A stretch of 64,000 nucleotides of DNA from an uncultured Bacteroides sp. (GCF_900547205.1 NZ_URFY01000020.1:1-64000), one strand, 5' to 3'. Counted from the stretch's first letter, positions 34,503-44,196 are shown. Numbers and translations are program-made. The notes: generated by a model not told the origin, from the sequence alone.

Positions 34503-35261
34503 TTAGAGTTGGAATACCGTTTCTATTTCAGCGGCCAGTAAATCCAGGTTACTGCCTTTCAGCGAGGCGGGAGACGGGGGAAACAGGGTACTGCGGAACA
34601 GTTGTCCGTTCATTCCCGTATCTTTGTTATACCGTTCCGCACTGGGGATGGCTGTCTCCAACGCTGGTATTTTCAACGAACGGAAGATTTCCGTATAGGC
34701 ATTGTACAGCTCTTTGGAAACACGCTTGTCCATCCGGTTCCAGAACATATAGATGCCGCGCAAAGGGGCATCCTGATGATGGGCCATGTATTCACGGATG
34801 GCAAGTACAAAGTTCATGCTGCTGAGCATCACCATTCTCTCCTGCGTTATCGGGGTAAGTACATAGTCCATGTTGATGATGGACCGGAAAACACCCGCCG
34901 TATTGACTGTTCCCGGTAGGTCGAAGAGTACAAGGTCGTAGTCAAGACCTGAACGGTCAATAAATTTGTAGGCCGTTTCTTTTGCTTCTTCAGGGGTGGA
35001 GGGCAGGATGCTGTAGGCTTTTCTACCACTGTCCCCGAACTGTTCCGACAACAGACTTTGCAGACGCACGTTCTTCTCCACGTTTTTTACATCCAACTCG
35101 CGTATGGCCTTAACGCTGTGCTGGGGATAGTCGCAATCCACTACAAGTACATTTTTGCCTTTGCCGTAATGAAAATAACTGGCAAGCAGCACGGTGAAAG
35201 TGGACTTGCCCACACCGCCCTTCTGGTTGCTCAGGGCGACAAATAAAGGTTCTTTTTTCAT
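34503..35261 (-). CDS. traA: ParA-family ATPase TraA
   Basis: 252 aa. The deviant Walker A KGGVGKS (14-20) and the following LVVDCDYPQHS and VLFDLPGTVNT mark a ParA/MinD-type ATPase. Such proteins position DNA or protein complexes on the nucleoid or membrane; in CTnDOT-like elements the gene is traA and heads the operon. The DUF3408 and TraD-like proteins follow. The 500 nt upstream hold no gene. Confidence 0.92.
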   Translation of the reverse strand: MKKEPLFVALSNQKGGVGKSTFTVLLASYFHYGKGKNVLVVDCDYPQHSVKAIRELDVKNVEKNVRLQSLLSEQFGDSGRKAYSILPSTPEEAKETAYKFIDRSGLDYDLVLFDLPGTVNTAGVFRSIINMDYVLTPITQERMVMLSSMNFVLAIREYMAHHQDAPLRGIYMFWNRMDKRVSKELYNAYTEIFRSLKIPALETAIPSAERYNKDTGMNGQLFRSTLFPPSPASLKGSNLDLLAAEIETVFQL

Positions 35262-35841
35262 AACTTCATGAATTTAGGGGTTAATGAATTATTTTTCTTT
35301 CTTCTCATATATGCTTGCAAAAAGTGACGCTACGCGGTGCTGCACATCTTGTCCGGTAGTAGGAATAACTGCACGTATCACCGTATTCATTCACCGGTTG
35401 TTTCCGGATACCGATACCACATAAATCGTACAACGTAAACGCAATGCAAATTACCGGATATTAATACATGACATTCATTCCTGTATGCCAGTCTACATTG
35501 TATAAGGACAATATATCCGTTGCCGTATAGCTCCGTCACAGTTTGTAGAATCCTGTTACATTCTACACTGTGCTGTATCAAGACTACACCAATATTATAG
35601 TATCAGAATGTAATAGTATCGCATCCTATTCAGGTACACCGTATCGCTCCGACACCGTATATACCGTATCTGTACGGCTTATTTTACACCCTACTGATAA
35701 GGCACGTCCTGTCTTGCGTCACGTCAAAAGTAGAACGTATTTTTGATACTGCCACTATAATTCGGTTCATCAGTCATCAGGTGTCATCACATGTCACCAC
35801 GTGTCTCATATCCAGCTATTTACCAACAGTTTAAAAGGCTC
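35262..35841. promoter_or_regulatory. Long intergenic region between traA and mob genes, left part
   Basis: About 580 bases with no plausible gene. It includes several ACCGTAT words close together (three at about 35638-35670) and CATTCTAC-type repeats (about 35548-35575), and ends in 10-bp repeats (35768-35807). It must carry the traA promoter. The density of short repeats points to regulator binding. Confidence 0.5.
35768..35807. repeat. Tandem 10-bp repeats upstream of mobA
   Basis: CAGGTGTCAT, CACATGTCAC and CACGTGTCTC, preceded by a weaker unit CATCAGTCAT. The period is 10 bp. They share the CAnnTGTC core with the repeats at 31750-31779 and lie 34 nt upstream of a -7 box (35842-35849). 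Orientation relative to the promoter is opposite to that at traE. Confidence 0.7.
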
Positions 35842-35849
35842 TAATTTTG
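35842..35849 (+). promoter_or_regulatory. Candidate -7 box of the mob transcript
   Basis: TAATTTTG matches TAnnTTTG. It follows the 10-bp repeats and precedes the hairpin cluster, so the mob mRNA would start near 35856 with a leader of about 240 nt. The -33 element is unclear. Confidence 0.45.
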
Positions 35850-35939
35850 CAAAGTCAGAACAAGACGAAGGAGGAAACAGCACTTCATCGGACCACAGCA
35901 CGCCGTGAACGTCGCGCAGCAATCCGACGAAGGAGGATT

Positions 35940-36054
35940 CTATGTTCAAACGAACATAGCAAGTTGTGTTTTCGCCCGACAGGAAGTATCCTGTCCGACG
36001 AAAACCACTTGCCCGACCTGGCGGTCGGGGAATTTCCTCCAAAGTCGGAAATTC
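35940..36054 (+). other. Four-hairpin region, candidate oriT
   Basis: Four consecutive inverted repeats: CTATGTTC/GAACATAG (35940-35959); CAAGTTGTGTTTTCG/CGAAAACCACTTG (35960-36011, imperfect) enclosing GACAGGA/TCCTGTC (35978-35995); CCCGACC/GGTCGGG (36012-36029); and GAATTTCC/GGAAATTC (36030-36054). The cluster lies 40 nt before the mobA start. Origins of transfer in mobilisation regions usually lie here and carry such repeats. The nick site cannot be set from sequence. Confidence 0.6.
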
Positions 36055-36094
36055 TGGAAGAGAAAAAAGTACGGACTGAAATTATGCAAAGAGT

Positions 36095-36517
36095 ATGAAG
36101 GAAGAATCGAAGACGAAAATGGGAAGAAAGCCCAAAAGTGATCCGGCGGACTATAAATACAGTTTCCGCCTGAATGCCGAAGAGAACACGCGGTTTGAAA
36201 ACCTGGTTGCCGAGACGGAGGCAAAAGACAAAACACGTTTCATCAAAAAAGCCATCTTCGGCGGTACAATCAAAGTGGTGAAAATCGACAAGGCAACTAT
36301 GGATTACTACATCCGCCTGACGGAATTTCACAAACAATTCCAAGCAGTCGGTAACAACTACAATCAGGTGGTACGTGCCATCAAAACCAATTTCGGGGAT
36401 AAGCGCGCGATGTCGCTGCTTTACAAACTGGAGAAAATGACACTTGAACTGATGCTGCTAACCAAAAAAGTCATGGCACTAACCGAAGAATACCAAAAGA
36501 AATGGTTGCAAAAATAA
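36095..36517 (+). CDS. mobA: Relaxosome accessory protein MobA
   Basis: 140 aa, basic. The N-terminal part (KMGRKPKSDPADYKYSFRLN) is a ribbon-helix-helix type DNA-binding segment; the remainder is helical (QFQAVGNNYNQVVRAIKTNF) as in plasmid mobilisation MobC/MobA-like proteins. It should bind near oriT and help the relaxase. The relaxase gene overlaps its end by 16 nt. Confidence 0.88.
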   Translation: MKEESKTKMGRKPKSDPADYKYSFRLNAEENTRFENLVAETEAKDKTRFIKKAIFGGTIKVVKIDKATMDYYIRLTEFHKQFQAVGNNYNQVVRAIKTNFGDKRAMSLLYKLEKMTLELMLLTKKVMALTEEYQKKWLQK

Positions 36518-37758
36518 GTCATGGAGCCAGCCTGTACGGGGCTCTGAATTATAACCACGAGAAAGTGGAGAAAGGAACGGCTGAAATATTATCCGGCAAC
36601 CGGATGGTTTCAGACCGCCTGGGACTGCCGAGCGAGGACATACGCCTTGCCCTGCTCTCCTTTGAGAATTACCTGCTGGCAAACAGGAACACGGAGAAGC
36701 CCGTCCTACACATTGCACTCAGCCCGGCACCGGAGGACAAGCTGACCGATGAACAACTGGCGGAACTGGCACAGAATTACATGCAGAAGATGGGATATGG
36801 CGACCAGCCCTACATTGCTTACAAGCATGGTGATACACACAATACGCATATCCATATCGTAAGTGTATGCGTGGATGAAGAGGGACGGAAAATCAACGAT
36901 TCTTTTGAGCACCGCCGTTCCATGACCGCCTGCCGGGAATTGGAAATAGACTTCGGACTGCGGAACGGTGCGGATATGGAAGAACGGAATCCGAAAGCGG
37001 AACTGAAGAAAATAGATGTATCCGCGGGTGATGTACGGCACCAGATAGGCAATACCCTGAAAGCCGTATTGGAAAGTTACCGCTTTCAGACGTTCGGGGA
37101 ATACAGCGCAGTGCTGTCTACTTTCAATATTGAAGCCAAGCAGGTACGGGGAGAATTCAAAGGCGAGCCATATACCGGTATCATCTATTCGGCTACCGAT
37201 AACAACGAGAAAGTGCTCAGCCCGCCTTTCAAGAGTTCACGCTTCGGCAAACGGTTCGGGAATGAACGCCTGGAAAAGAGGATGCTTTCACACACCAAGG
37301 ATTTCAAGGACGGCAAATGGGCACCGGCTATTCATGCACAAGTGGCTTATGCCATGCAGCACGCACGTTCACGTGAAGAACTCACCGGACTATTAAAGAA
37401 TGCCCGCATTGATGTGGTATTCCGGGAAAATGAGCAGGGACGTATCTACGGTGTCACGTTCATTGACCATAACCGGCGGGAAGTCTTCAACGGTTCGCGC
37501 ATGGGCAAGGAGTTTTCTGCTAATGTGTTCAACGAACTGTTCAAGTGGTGGGACGGTATACCTGCCGGAGAACGTTCCGCACATAACGGCGCCGAACTAT
37601 GGCAGCACTACTCACATAAAGCGGAACCCGGAAGCGCGCTGGAACAGGCGGCAGGAATATTCTCGATGGAAACCAGTCCGAGGGATTACGAAGAGGAGGC
37701 CTTCGCACGCCGCATGAAGAAAAAGAGGAAGGCGAAACGAAAGTCACGCGGCATCTGA
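36502..37758 (+). CDS. mobB: Relaxase MobB (MOB-P type)
   Basis: 418 aa. The N-terminal domain has the histidine triad motif HGDTHNTHIHI (about 112-122) that binds the metal used in nicking, and an early tyrosine in GALNYNHEKV that may be the nucleophile. A helical and basic C-terminal half follows. It nicks oriT and pilots the strand into the recipient. It overlaps mobA and precedes the coupling-protein gene mobC. Confidence 0.93.
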   Translation: MVAKISHGASLYGALNYNHEKVEKGTAEILSGNRMVSDRLGLPSEDIRLALLSFENYLLANRNTEKPVLHIALSPAPEDKLTDEQLAELAQNYMQKMGYGDQPYIAYKHGDTHNTHIHIVSVCVDEEGRKINDSFEHRRSMTACRELEIDFGLRNGADMEERNPKAELKKIDVSAGDVRHQIGNTLKAVLESYRFQTFGEYSAVLSTFNIEAKQVRGEFKGEPYTGIIYSATDNNEKVLSPPFKSSRFGKRFGNERLEKRMLSHTKDFKDGKWAPAIHAQVAYAMQHARSREELTGLLKNARIDVVFRENEQGRIYGVTFIDHNRREVFNGSRMGKEFSANVFNELFKWWDGIPAGERSAHNGAELWQHYSHKAEPGSALEQAAGIFSMETSPRDYEEEAFARRMKKKRKAKRKSRGI

Positions 37759-37798
37759 AAGACGATTATTTATATTAACCCATTTATACACAATTCTT

Positions 37799-39838
37799 AT
37801 GCAACAAGAAGATGATTTGAGAGCACTCGCCAAGATCATGGAATTTGGCCGGGCAGTGAGTATATTCCTTTTAGTGGTACACGTATACGTTTATTGTTAT
37901 CCAAGTATTACAAGCTGGAACTTGAATCTGGCAGTGATAGACAAGATAATTATGAACTTCAACAATACAACCGGAATTTTCAACTGCGTCCTATGGAGCA
38001 AACTGGCAGCTATCCTGCTGCTGGCTATCTCGTGTCTGGGAACCAAAGGTGTCAAAGGCGAGAAGATCACCTGGCATAAAATCTATGCGGCACTCTTTGC
38101 AGGATGCATCCTTTTCTTTCTCAACTGGTGGATATTGGATTTGAACCTGCCTCATGTGGCTGTTACCGTACTTTATGTCTTCACATTGACTTCCGGCTAT
38201 CTTTGCCTTTTGATGGCAGGATTATGGATGAGCCGTTTATACAAGCACAACCTGATGGAAGACGTGTTCAATCTCGAAAACGAGTCTTTCCAGCAGGAAA
38301 CGCGGCTAATGGAAAATGAATACTCGGTCAACCTGCCGACGAAATTCCAGTATCAGGGGAAGCTCAATGACGGATGGATAAATGTGGTGAATCCGTTCCG
38401 CGCGACTATTGTACTGGGTACACCCGGTTCGGGAAAATCCTACGCTGTGGTGAACAATTACATCCGGCAGATGATTTCAAAGGGTTATAGTTGTTATATC
38501 TACGATTACAAATTCGATGACTTATCCGTAATTGCATACAACACGTCGTTGAACAATATGGATAAATACAAGGTAAAGCCCAAATTCTATGTCATCAATT
38601 TCGATGACCCACGTAAATCACACAGATGTAACCCTATCAATCCGGAGTTCATGACAGACATCTCGGATGCATACGAGGCAAGTTACACAATTATGCTAAA
38701 TTTGAACAAAACGTGGATTGAAAAACAGGGGGATTTCTTTGTGGAATCACCGATTATACTGCTGGCAGCCATCATCTGGTACCTCAAAATCTATAATAAC
38801 GGAATCTATTGTACGTTCCCCCATGCAGTGGAACTGCTAAATAAACCGTATTCTGATTTATTTACTATATTAACATCTTACCCGGAGTTGGAAAACTACC
38901 TTTCACCGTTCATGGACGCATGGAAATCAGGAGCTCAGGATCAGCTCCAGGGCCAGATTGCAAGTGCCAAAATCCCACTTACCAGAATGATTTCACCACA
39001 ACTATACTGGGTAATGACCGGTAATGATTTTTCTTTAGACATTAACAATCCAAATGAACCGAAACTACTATGCGTAGGCAATAATCCCGACCGTCAGAAT
39101 ATTTATTCGGCAGCCTTGGGATTGTACAATTCCCGTATTGTGAAACTGATTAATAAAAAAGGGCAATTGAAAAGCACAGTGATTATTGATGAGTTACCGA
39201 CTATCTATTTTCGAGGGTTGGACAATCTGATTGCCACGGCCCGAAGTAACAAAGTAGCCGTTTGTCTGGGATTTCAGGATTTCAGTCAACTCAATCGTGA
39301 CTATGGTGAAAAAGAATCCAAAGTGGTGCAAAATACTGTAGGCAATATCTTCAGTGGTCAGGTAGTAGGCGAAACAGCTAAAACGCTTTCTGAACGCTTC
39401 GGAAAAGTACTTCAGAAGCGTCAGTCTATCTCCATCAACCGGCAGGATGTATCAACCTCTATCAACACGCAACTTGATTCACTTATCCCTGCTTCCAAGA
39501 TTGCCAACCTTTCACAGGGCACATTCGTTGGTGCCGTATCGGACAACTTCGGTGAGAAAATAGACCAGAAAATATTCCATGCAGAAATCATTGTGGACCA
39601 TGCAAAAGTCAGCGCGGAAGAAAAAGCCTACAAAAAAATCCCTGTCATCAACGAGTTTAAGGATAAAAATGGAAATGACATCATGATGCAGCAAATCCAG
39701 CGGAACTATGACCAGATCAAAGCGGACGCGCAGGCGATTATCAATATGGAAATGAAGCGTATCAAGAGTGACCCGGAATTATGCAAACGGCTGGGACTGG
39801 AAGATGAAAAGGAGAAAGAGGACAAGAAAAAGAAATAA
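37799..39838 (+). CDS. mobC: Type IV coupling protein MobC (VirD4/TraG-family ATPase)
   Basis: 679 aa. Membrane helices lie at about 20-150; the cytoplasmic ATPase domain has Walker A GTPGSGKS (207-214) and Walker B STVIIDELPTIYF. A later LSERFGKVLQKRQS segment is typical of coupling proteins. It hands the relaxosome to the secretion channel. The C-terminus is Lys/Glu-rich. In CTnDOT-like elements this gene is called mobC. Confidence 0.94.
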   Translation: MQQEDDLRALAKIMEFGRAVSIFLLVVHVYVYCYPSITSWNLNLAVIDKIIMNFNNTTGIFNCVLWSKLAAILLLAISCLGTKGVKGEKITWHKIYAALFAGCILFFLNWWILDLNLPHVAVTVLYVFTLTSGYLCLLMAGLWMSRLYKHNLMEDVFNLENESFQQETRLMENEYSVNLPTKFQYQGKLNDGWINVVNPFRATIVLGTPGSGKSYAVVNNYIRQMISKGYSCYIYDYKFDDLSVIAYNTSLNNMDKYKVKPKFYVINFDDPRKSHRCNPINPEFMTDISDAYEASYTIMLNLNKTWIEKQGDFFVESPIILLAAIIWYLKIYNNGIYCTFPHAVELLNKPYSDLFTILTSYPELENYLSPFMDAWKSGAQDQLQGQIASAKIPLTRMISPQLYWVMTGNDFSLDINNPNEPKLLCVGNNPDRQNIYSAALGLYNSRIVKLINKKGQLKSTVIIDELPTIYFRGLDNLIATARSNKVAVCLGFQDFSQLNRDYGEKESKVVQNTVGNIFSGQVVGETAKTLSERFGKVLQKRQSISINRQDVSTSINTQLDSLIPASKIANLSQGTFVGAVSDNFGEKIDQKIFHAEIIVDHAKVSAEEKAYKKIPVINEFKDKNGNDIMMQQIQRNYDQIKADAQAIINMEMKRIKSDPELCKRLGLEDEKEKEDKKKK

Positions 39839-40020
39839 TTCAGGGCACTCATTTTACAATTGGAAGATTATTTCTATCTTTGAAAATTGAAAATAGAATA
39901 TAGCGGTAGATTGTGGAATATTTTCTACCGATTATATACATAAGTCGCAAGACGTCTCAAGCAGAAATCTGGTACATTTCAAATAACAGAGACTATTGTG
40001 TGAAGCTTATGCTATACCTT

Positions 40021-40123
40021 ATAGCGTGGGCTCATGCATGTTTCTGTTATGGGCTTACCAGAGCCTCTGCTTGGAACTGCGTGGGTTTCACGCTTTTTTT
40101 AATCATATAAAACAAGCAGAGGT
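40021..40123 (+). promoter_or_regulatory. Attenuator-like leader with sequestered ribosome-binding site
   Basis: CCTCTGCTTG (40064-40073) is a perfect 10-base complement of CAAGCAGAGG (40113-40122), the ribosome-binding region directly before the ATG at 40124. Inside lies GCGTG-ggttt-CACGC (40079-40093) followed by seven T, an intrinsic terminator. GGCTC near 40029 could pair instead with GAGCC (40061-40065), freeing the ribosome site. The alternatives resemble a ribosome-stalling attenuator. The leader may respond to an antibiotic as tetQ leaders do; that is inference. Confidence 0.6.
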
Positions 40124-40546
40124 ATGGCTAAAATTCAAATTGCTTTGGCAATGACGCTCGACGGATTCCTTCCCGAAGAAAATGAAAAATTGATGCAATG
40201 GGTAAAGACTGACAAGAAAGGTTTCCCCCGTTGGAAAGAAGAATGCTCATACCCTTTGTTTCCGGGTTACCCGCTTCTTGATTTGATATGCAGCAAAGAT
40301 CAATCGGAGGAGAATTTCACGTATTATGCGGAGATTACCGGCAAGGACAGTGTGGAACTGCTGCGGGGACTTTTCCTCTATCACATGGTTGACGAAGTCG
40401 TTATCTATCTTCTTCCTATCACTGCAAACAAGGGAATACATATCATGAAATGCGTATCTCCTTGCCAATGGTCATTATATAAAGCCAGGCAATATCCCGG
40501 AGGAGTCTGCATGATGATCTACCGGAAATGTAAAAAGCTATTTTAA
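40124..40546 (+). CDS. Short RibD C-terminal/DHFR-like protein
   Basis: 140 aa. The start (KIQIALAMTLDGFLPEENEK) and the segment LFLYHMVDEVVIYLLPITAN match the RibD C-terminal or dihydrofolate-reductase-like fold, but the protein is shorter than usual (about 170-190) and lacks clear cofactor residues in the middle. A reductase role is therefore uncertain. A gene of this kind lies near rteAB in related elements. Its last 9 nt overlap the convergent rteB gene. Confidence 0.62.
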   Translation: MAKIQIALAMTLDGFLPEENEKLMQWVKTDKKGFPRWKEECSYPLFPGYPLLDLICSKDQSEENFTYYAEITGKDSVELLRGLFLYHMVDEVVIYLLPITANKGIHIMKCVSPCQWSLYKARQYPGGVCMMIYRKCKKLF

Positions 40547-41854
40547 ATTGTATTTTCTTAATCTGGCATATAATGCCTGACGGCTGATTCCAAGCAGTCC
40601 GGCTGCCTGTGTGATATTACCGCCCGATTTTTCAAGGGCAAGCTTTACCTGCTCCAGTTCTCTCTCCTCATCCCTTATCTTCATGATTGTCGCCCGGTCT
40701 TTTCCGCAGATCCCAATAATCATTTCTTTATCAAATCCCAAATCTTCTGAAGACAGCAGTTCCTGTTGTGCCACAATCACGGCACGCTTTATTTTGTTTT
40801 TCAGCTCCCGGATATTTCCTGACCATGAATAACCGAGCAACAGTTCTTTGGATTCAACTGTGAAACCGGTAGTTACCCTCCTGTATTTTTCTGAGAACTG
40901 TTTACGGAAGAACTCGGCAAAAGGCAGGATATCCTCCGGACATTCCGAGAGGGAAGGCATTCGAAGATCAAATTCACACAGGCGATGATAAAGGTCTTCA
41001 CGGAATCTACCTTCAGATATTGCTTTCTTTAAATCTTCATTGGTCGCAGAGATGACGCGGACATCAGAAGTCCGTTCTTTGGGGCTGCCAACCGGAGAAT
41101 AGGTATGCTCCTGCAATACCCTTAACAGCATAACTTGAAGTTCAAGGGGCATATTTCCGACTTCATCCAGAAACAGTGTACCTCCATTCGCCAGTTCAAT
41201 ACAACCTTTTTGGTCGTATTCCGCACCGGTAAATGCACCCTTGACATGTCCGAAGAAATGTGATGCGGTAAGGTATTGGGGGATTCCCCCACAATTCACA
41301 GCAATGAAAGGACCCTCACACCGGTCGCTGTTCTGGTGGATACTTTGCGCCACCGATTCCTTTCCCGTACCATTGGCGCCGAGTATCATCACGGAAATGT
41401 CCGAAGGGGCGGCAAGCAGGGCAAGGCGTTCCACTTCCTTTGCTTTGGGACTGACCCTCCTCAATATCATTTTCTCTTCGCGCATGACCGACAACGGTTT
41501 CAACAGTTCACGGACAAGTTCATGCAACCTTTCCTTATGTACGGGTTTGGGCAGATAGTCTTTAGCACCCAATTTGACGGCACGTACCGCATCCGAAAAA
41601 GAGGCATAATCCGTCATTATCACAAATGGAATACGTATCTGGGACTTGTTAAGCCATTCCAGCAAGGCGATACCATTACCTTCCGGCAGACGGACGTCGG
41701 AAAGGATAAGGTCAAACGGCTGGTTCCGTATCAGCTTGCGGGCGACCGGTTCATTCATGGCGGTGACGACATCATAACCGGACTTTTCCAGCCAGCCTTT
41801 CTGCAGCTGCGACAGGAGTATATTATCTTCAACTATCAGTATTCTCTGTTTCAT
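40538..41854 (-). CDS. rteB: Sigma-54-type response regulator RteB
   Basis: 438 aa. Receiver domain with phospho-acceptor Asp53 (LILSDVRLPEG), a central AAA+ domain with GANGTGKE and the sigma-54 contact loop GAFTGA, and a C-terminal Fis-type HTH (ITQAAGLLGISRQALYARLR). In CTnDOT RteB, activated by RteA, turns on rteC and thereby excision. Here rteC is not in the window. It overlaps rteA by 26 nt. Confidence 0.92.
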   Translation of the reverse strand: MKQRILIVEDNILLSQLQKGWLEKSGYDVVTAMNEPVARKLIRNQPFDLILSDVRLPEGNGIALLEWLNKSQIRIPFVIMTDYASFSDAVRAVKLGAKDYLPKPVHKERLHELVRELLKPLSVMREEKMILRRVSPKAKEVERLALLAAPSDISVMILGANGTGKESVAQSIHQNSDRCEGPFIAVNCGGIPQYLTASHFFGHVKGAFTGAEYDQKGCIELANGGTLFLDEVGNMPLELQVMLLRVLQEHTYSPVGSPKERTSDVRVISATNEDLKKAISEGRFREDLYHRLCEFDLRMPSLSECPEDILPFAEFFRKQFSEKYRRVTTGFTVESKELLLGYSWSGNIRELKNKIKRAVIVAQQELLSSEDLGFDKEMIIGICGKDRATIMKIRDEERELEQVKLALEKSGGNITQAAGLLGISRQALYARLRKYNLK

Positions 41855-44165
41855 TTTTCAATAGGGTTATTTCGTTTTTGGCTTTCATTATTAATTCGTG
41901 TGTATGAGTTATGATCCTTTTCGTCTCTTCTCTGACTGTCCTCATATCCGAATGTTCATCATGCAGTACCCGGCGGTATTCCTGCAAAATATTGTCAGTG
42001 TGCAACATCTCCCATAACGGAAGTATCCGATGTACGGTTTCACGAAGCCGTTTCCGGTTCTCCGTCCTCAGTGCGTCCTGAAGCTCGGCAATACTTCTTT
42101 CCGATTCTCCGACAAAAAGCTCCAGCATCTTTTCCTTGTCATTCGTTCCGGATATCAGTGCATCAAAAGAGACCTCATTCCTTTTTTCATTTTCCTGCCG
42201 GACGACCGAAGAGATGAAAGACAAAAGTTCCTGGGCGGAGAACGGTTTGTAGATGCAGCCGCGGAAGCCTGCTTCCGTAAAGACGGAAGTGTCTTTATCA
42301 CCGCGTGCGGTCATAACCATTACAGGTACAGCCTGCGAATTTCCGATTTGGGAATTGCGTAATAGCTTCAGCAGGTTGAAGCCGTCGGTGCCGGGCATCT
42401 GCACATCGGTCAGTATCAGATCAAAATCACGCTTTCTGAGTGCCTGCACCACCTCTTTTACATTTCTGCACGCCTCGCAAGATACCCCGTTGCGCTCCAG
42501 CATCTCCTTGATTACCTCAAGCTGTACAGAGTCATCATCAACGACAAGTACCTCACGGGGCAGCCGTGAACTGCCTGCAATGGATTTATTCTCTGCCTTT
42601 TCAATTTCCTCCGTTCCGCAAAGAGGCAAGGTCACACGGAACAAGCTTCCTTCCCCGGTGGAACTCTCAACAGAAATCCTCCCTCCCAGCAATTCAACAA
42701 GGCCTTTTGTTATCGAAAGTCCTAATCCGAAGCCCTCTGAATTTACGCTCTGGGCGGCACGCTCGAAAGGCAGAAATATACGCGACAGCGTCTCTTCACT
42801 CATACCGATGCCTGTATCCCGCACTTCTATTGTCAACTGCCCGTTTTCATAACTTGCCATAAATCGTATTTCTCCGGTTTCCGTAAATTTGACGGCGTTC
42901 ATCAACAGATTGTCAAGTATCTGTTCTATGCGGTCGGCATCTCCAATCACTGTAGCTTCCATGCCGGTCAGTTCTGTTGTAAACAGGAGTCCCTTGTCGT
43001 TGCTTTTGTGTAAATATCCGGCGATGATCCGCTCCATAAACGGGTCCAGCCTGAACGGGACATCGTTTCTGGTTTCTTTCCACTCGTTCATCCGGTAAAT
43101 GTCCAGCAGGTTATTCACCAGATGCAGGATATGGCGGCAGGAAGTCCGGATATTCTCTAGATGATTATTCCTTTTTTTCTTTTCACGAGTATCCATCGCC
43201 AGTTCTGCACTTCCGTTTATGCTTCCTAAGGGCCCCCGGATATCATGTGAAATGGTAAGGATGATTTTCTTGCGCATTTCCAGAAGCGCCTTGTTCTGCC
43301 GGATGCTCTCCTCCAATGCCCTCTGCGATTTCTCTTTTTGTCGAAGGTCCCGCTGGATGACCAGATAGGATACAAACAACAATAAAATGGCACCTGCCAG
43401 TACATAAGACATCAGACGGAAAGAACTTTGCCGCATATCCTCTATCTTTTGTTCTTTCTGCCGGAAAGCGTTCCGCGCCAAGTCGTCCATTTGGGAGATC
43501 AGGTTCATCAGTTCTTTGTTGAGTATTCTATTTTTCAATCTCAACGTATCAACATAACTTTCCAACTCATACCTCCGCTGCTCCTGCATTTCTATCAGTT
43601 GCTCATTCAAAGAATTAAGCGACATTGCGGGAACTTTAACTTGTATGGTCTCTTTCTTCCCGAATAACCCGGCAATCCCCTTTTTTCTCCGTGTTATTTC
43701 GCGGGGATGGGCGATTTGCCTGGCAACAACGGGCAAACGGTGCATAAGCAGGCTATCCGCTTCTTCCTGCCTGTGGAATGTCTGCATGATATGAAACAAA
43801 TGCTGTTCCTTGCTTGCAAGCAGACTACGCAGGGTATCAACTTTCTCCGGATTTATAAATTCCCGGCAAAGTTGTCGAAGTTTTTGCAACAAACTGTCTG
43901 TATACAATCTTTTGCTGCGGTATGTCCGATAGTCTGCATCTTCCCAACTGATAACAGATTCTCCTAAAGTAGCAAGCTCTGTGATGTAGCGATGGACCGT
44001 ATGGATGTCATGCCGGATGTTACGGCTGCCCGATGTATCCGTTTTTATTTCATACAACTGCTGTTTTTCATGAAATATGATTGATACCACACTGCCAATT
44101 ACTGCTAATACAACAAAATAGCCGAACAATATCTTGAGATTAAGAAGATTCGTTTTCGCCCCCAT
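41829..44165 (-). CDS. rteA: Hybrid sensor histidine kinase RteA
   Basis: 778 aa. Membrane helices at about 7-29 and 255-275 enclose a long helical sensor region. They are followed by a dimerisation domain with His307 (ISHDIRGPL), a HATPase domain (DTGIGMS, GFGLGLS), a receiver domain with Asp587 (LILTDVQMPG) and a C-terminal His-phosphotransfer-like region (about 690-760). This is the phosphorelay layout of RteA. The gene follows the injection-system ATPase gene by 31 nt on the same strand, with no terminator between. Confidence 0.92.
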   Translation of the reverse strand: MGAKTNLLNLKILFGYFVVLAVIGSVVSIIFHEKQQLYEIKTDTSGSRNIRHDIHTVHRYITELATLGESVISWEDADYRTYRSKRLYTDSLLQKLRQLCREFINPEKVDTLRSLLASKEQHLFHIMQTFHRQEEADSLLMHRLPVVARQIAHPREITRRKKGIAGLFGKKETIQVKVPAMSLNSLNEQLIEMQEQRRYELESYVDTLRLKNRILNKELMNLISQMDDLARNAFRQKEQKIEDMRQSSFRLMSYVLAGAILLLFVSYLVIQRDLRQKEKSQRALEESIRQNKALLEMRKKIILTISHDIRGPLGSINGSAELAMDTREKKKRNNHLENIRTSCRHILHLVNNLLDIYRMNEWKETRNDVPFRLDPFMERIIAGYLHKSNDKGLLFTTELTGMEATVIGDADRIEQILDNLLMNAVKFTETGEIRFMASYENGQLTIEVRDTGIGMSEETLSRIFLPFERAAQSVNSEGFGLGLSITKGLVELLGGRISVESSTGEGSLFRVTLPLCGTEEIEKAENKSIAGSSRLPREVLVVDDDSVQLEVIKEMLERNGVSCEACRNVKEVVQALRKRDFDLILTDVQMPGTDGFNLLKLLRNSQIGNSQAVPVMVMTARGDKDTSVFTEAGFRGCIYKPFSAQELLSFISSVVRQENEKRNEVSFDALISGTNDKEKMLELFVGESERSIAELQDALRTENRKRLRETVHRILPLWEMLHTDNILQEYRRVLHDEHSDMRTVREETKRIITHTHELIMKAKNEITLLKNETENTDS

Positions 44166-44196
44166 TATTATATCAGTTATAATTATCCGTTTTTAA

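Noticed and set aside
35905..36141. 78-codon frame over the hairpin cluster before mobA
   Set aside because: Its coding appearance comes from the inverted repeats; it overlaps the mobA start in another frame.
39913..40110. 65-codon frame in the leader before 40124
   Set aside because: It ends beyond the terminator hairpin and looks non-coding; a shorter leader peptide may exist but I could not choose one.
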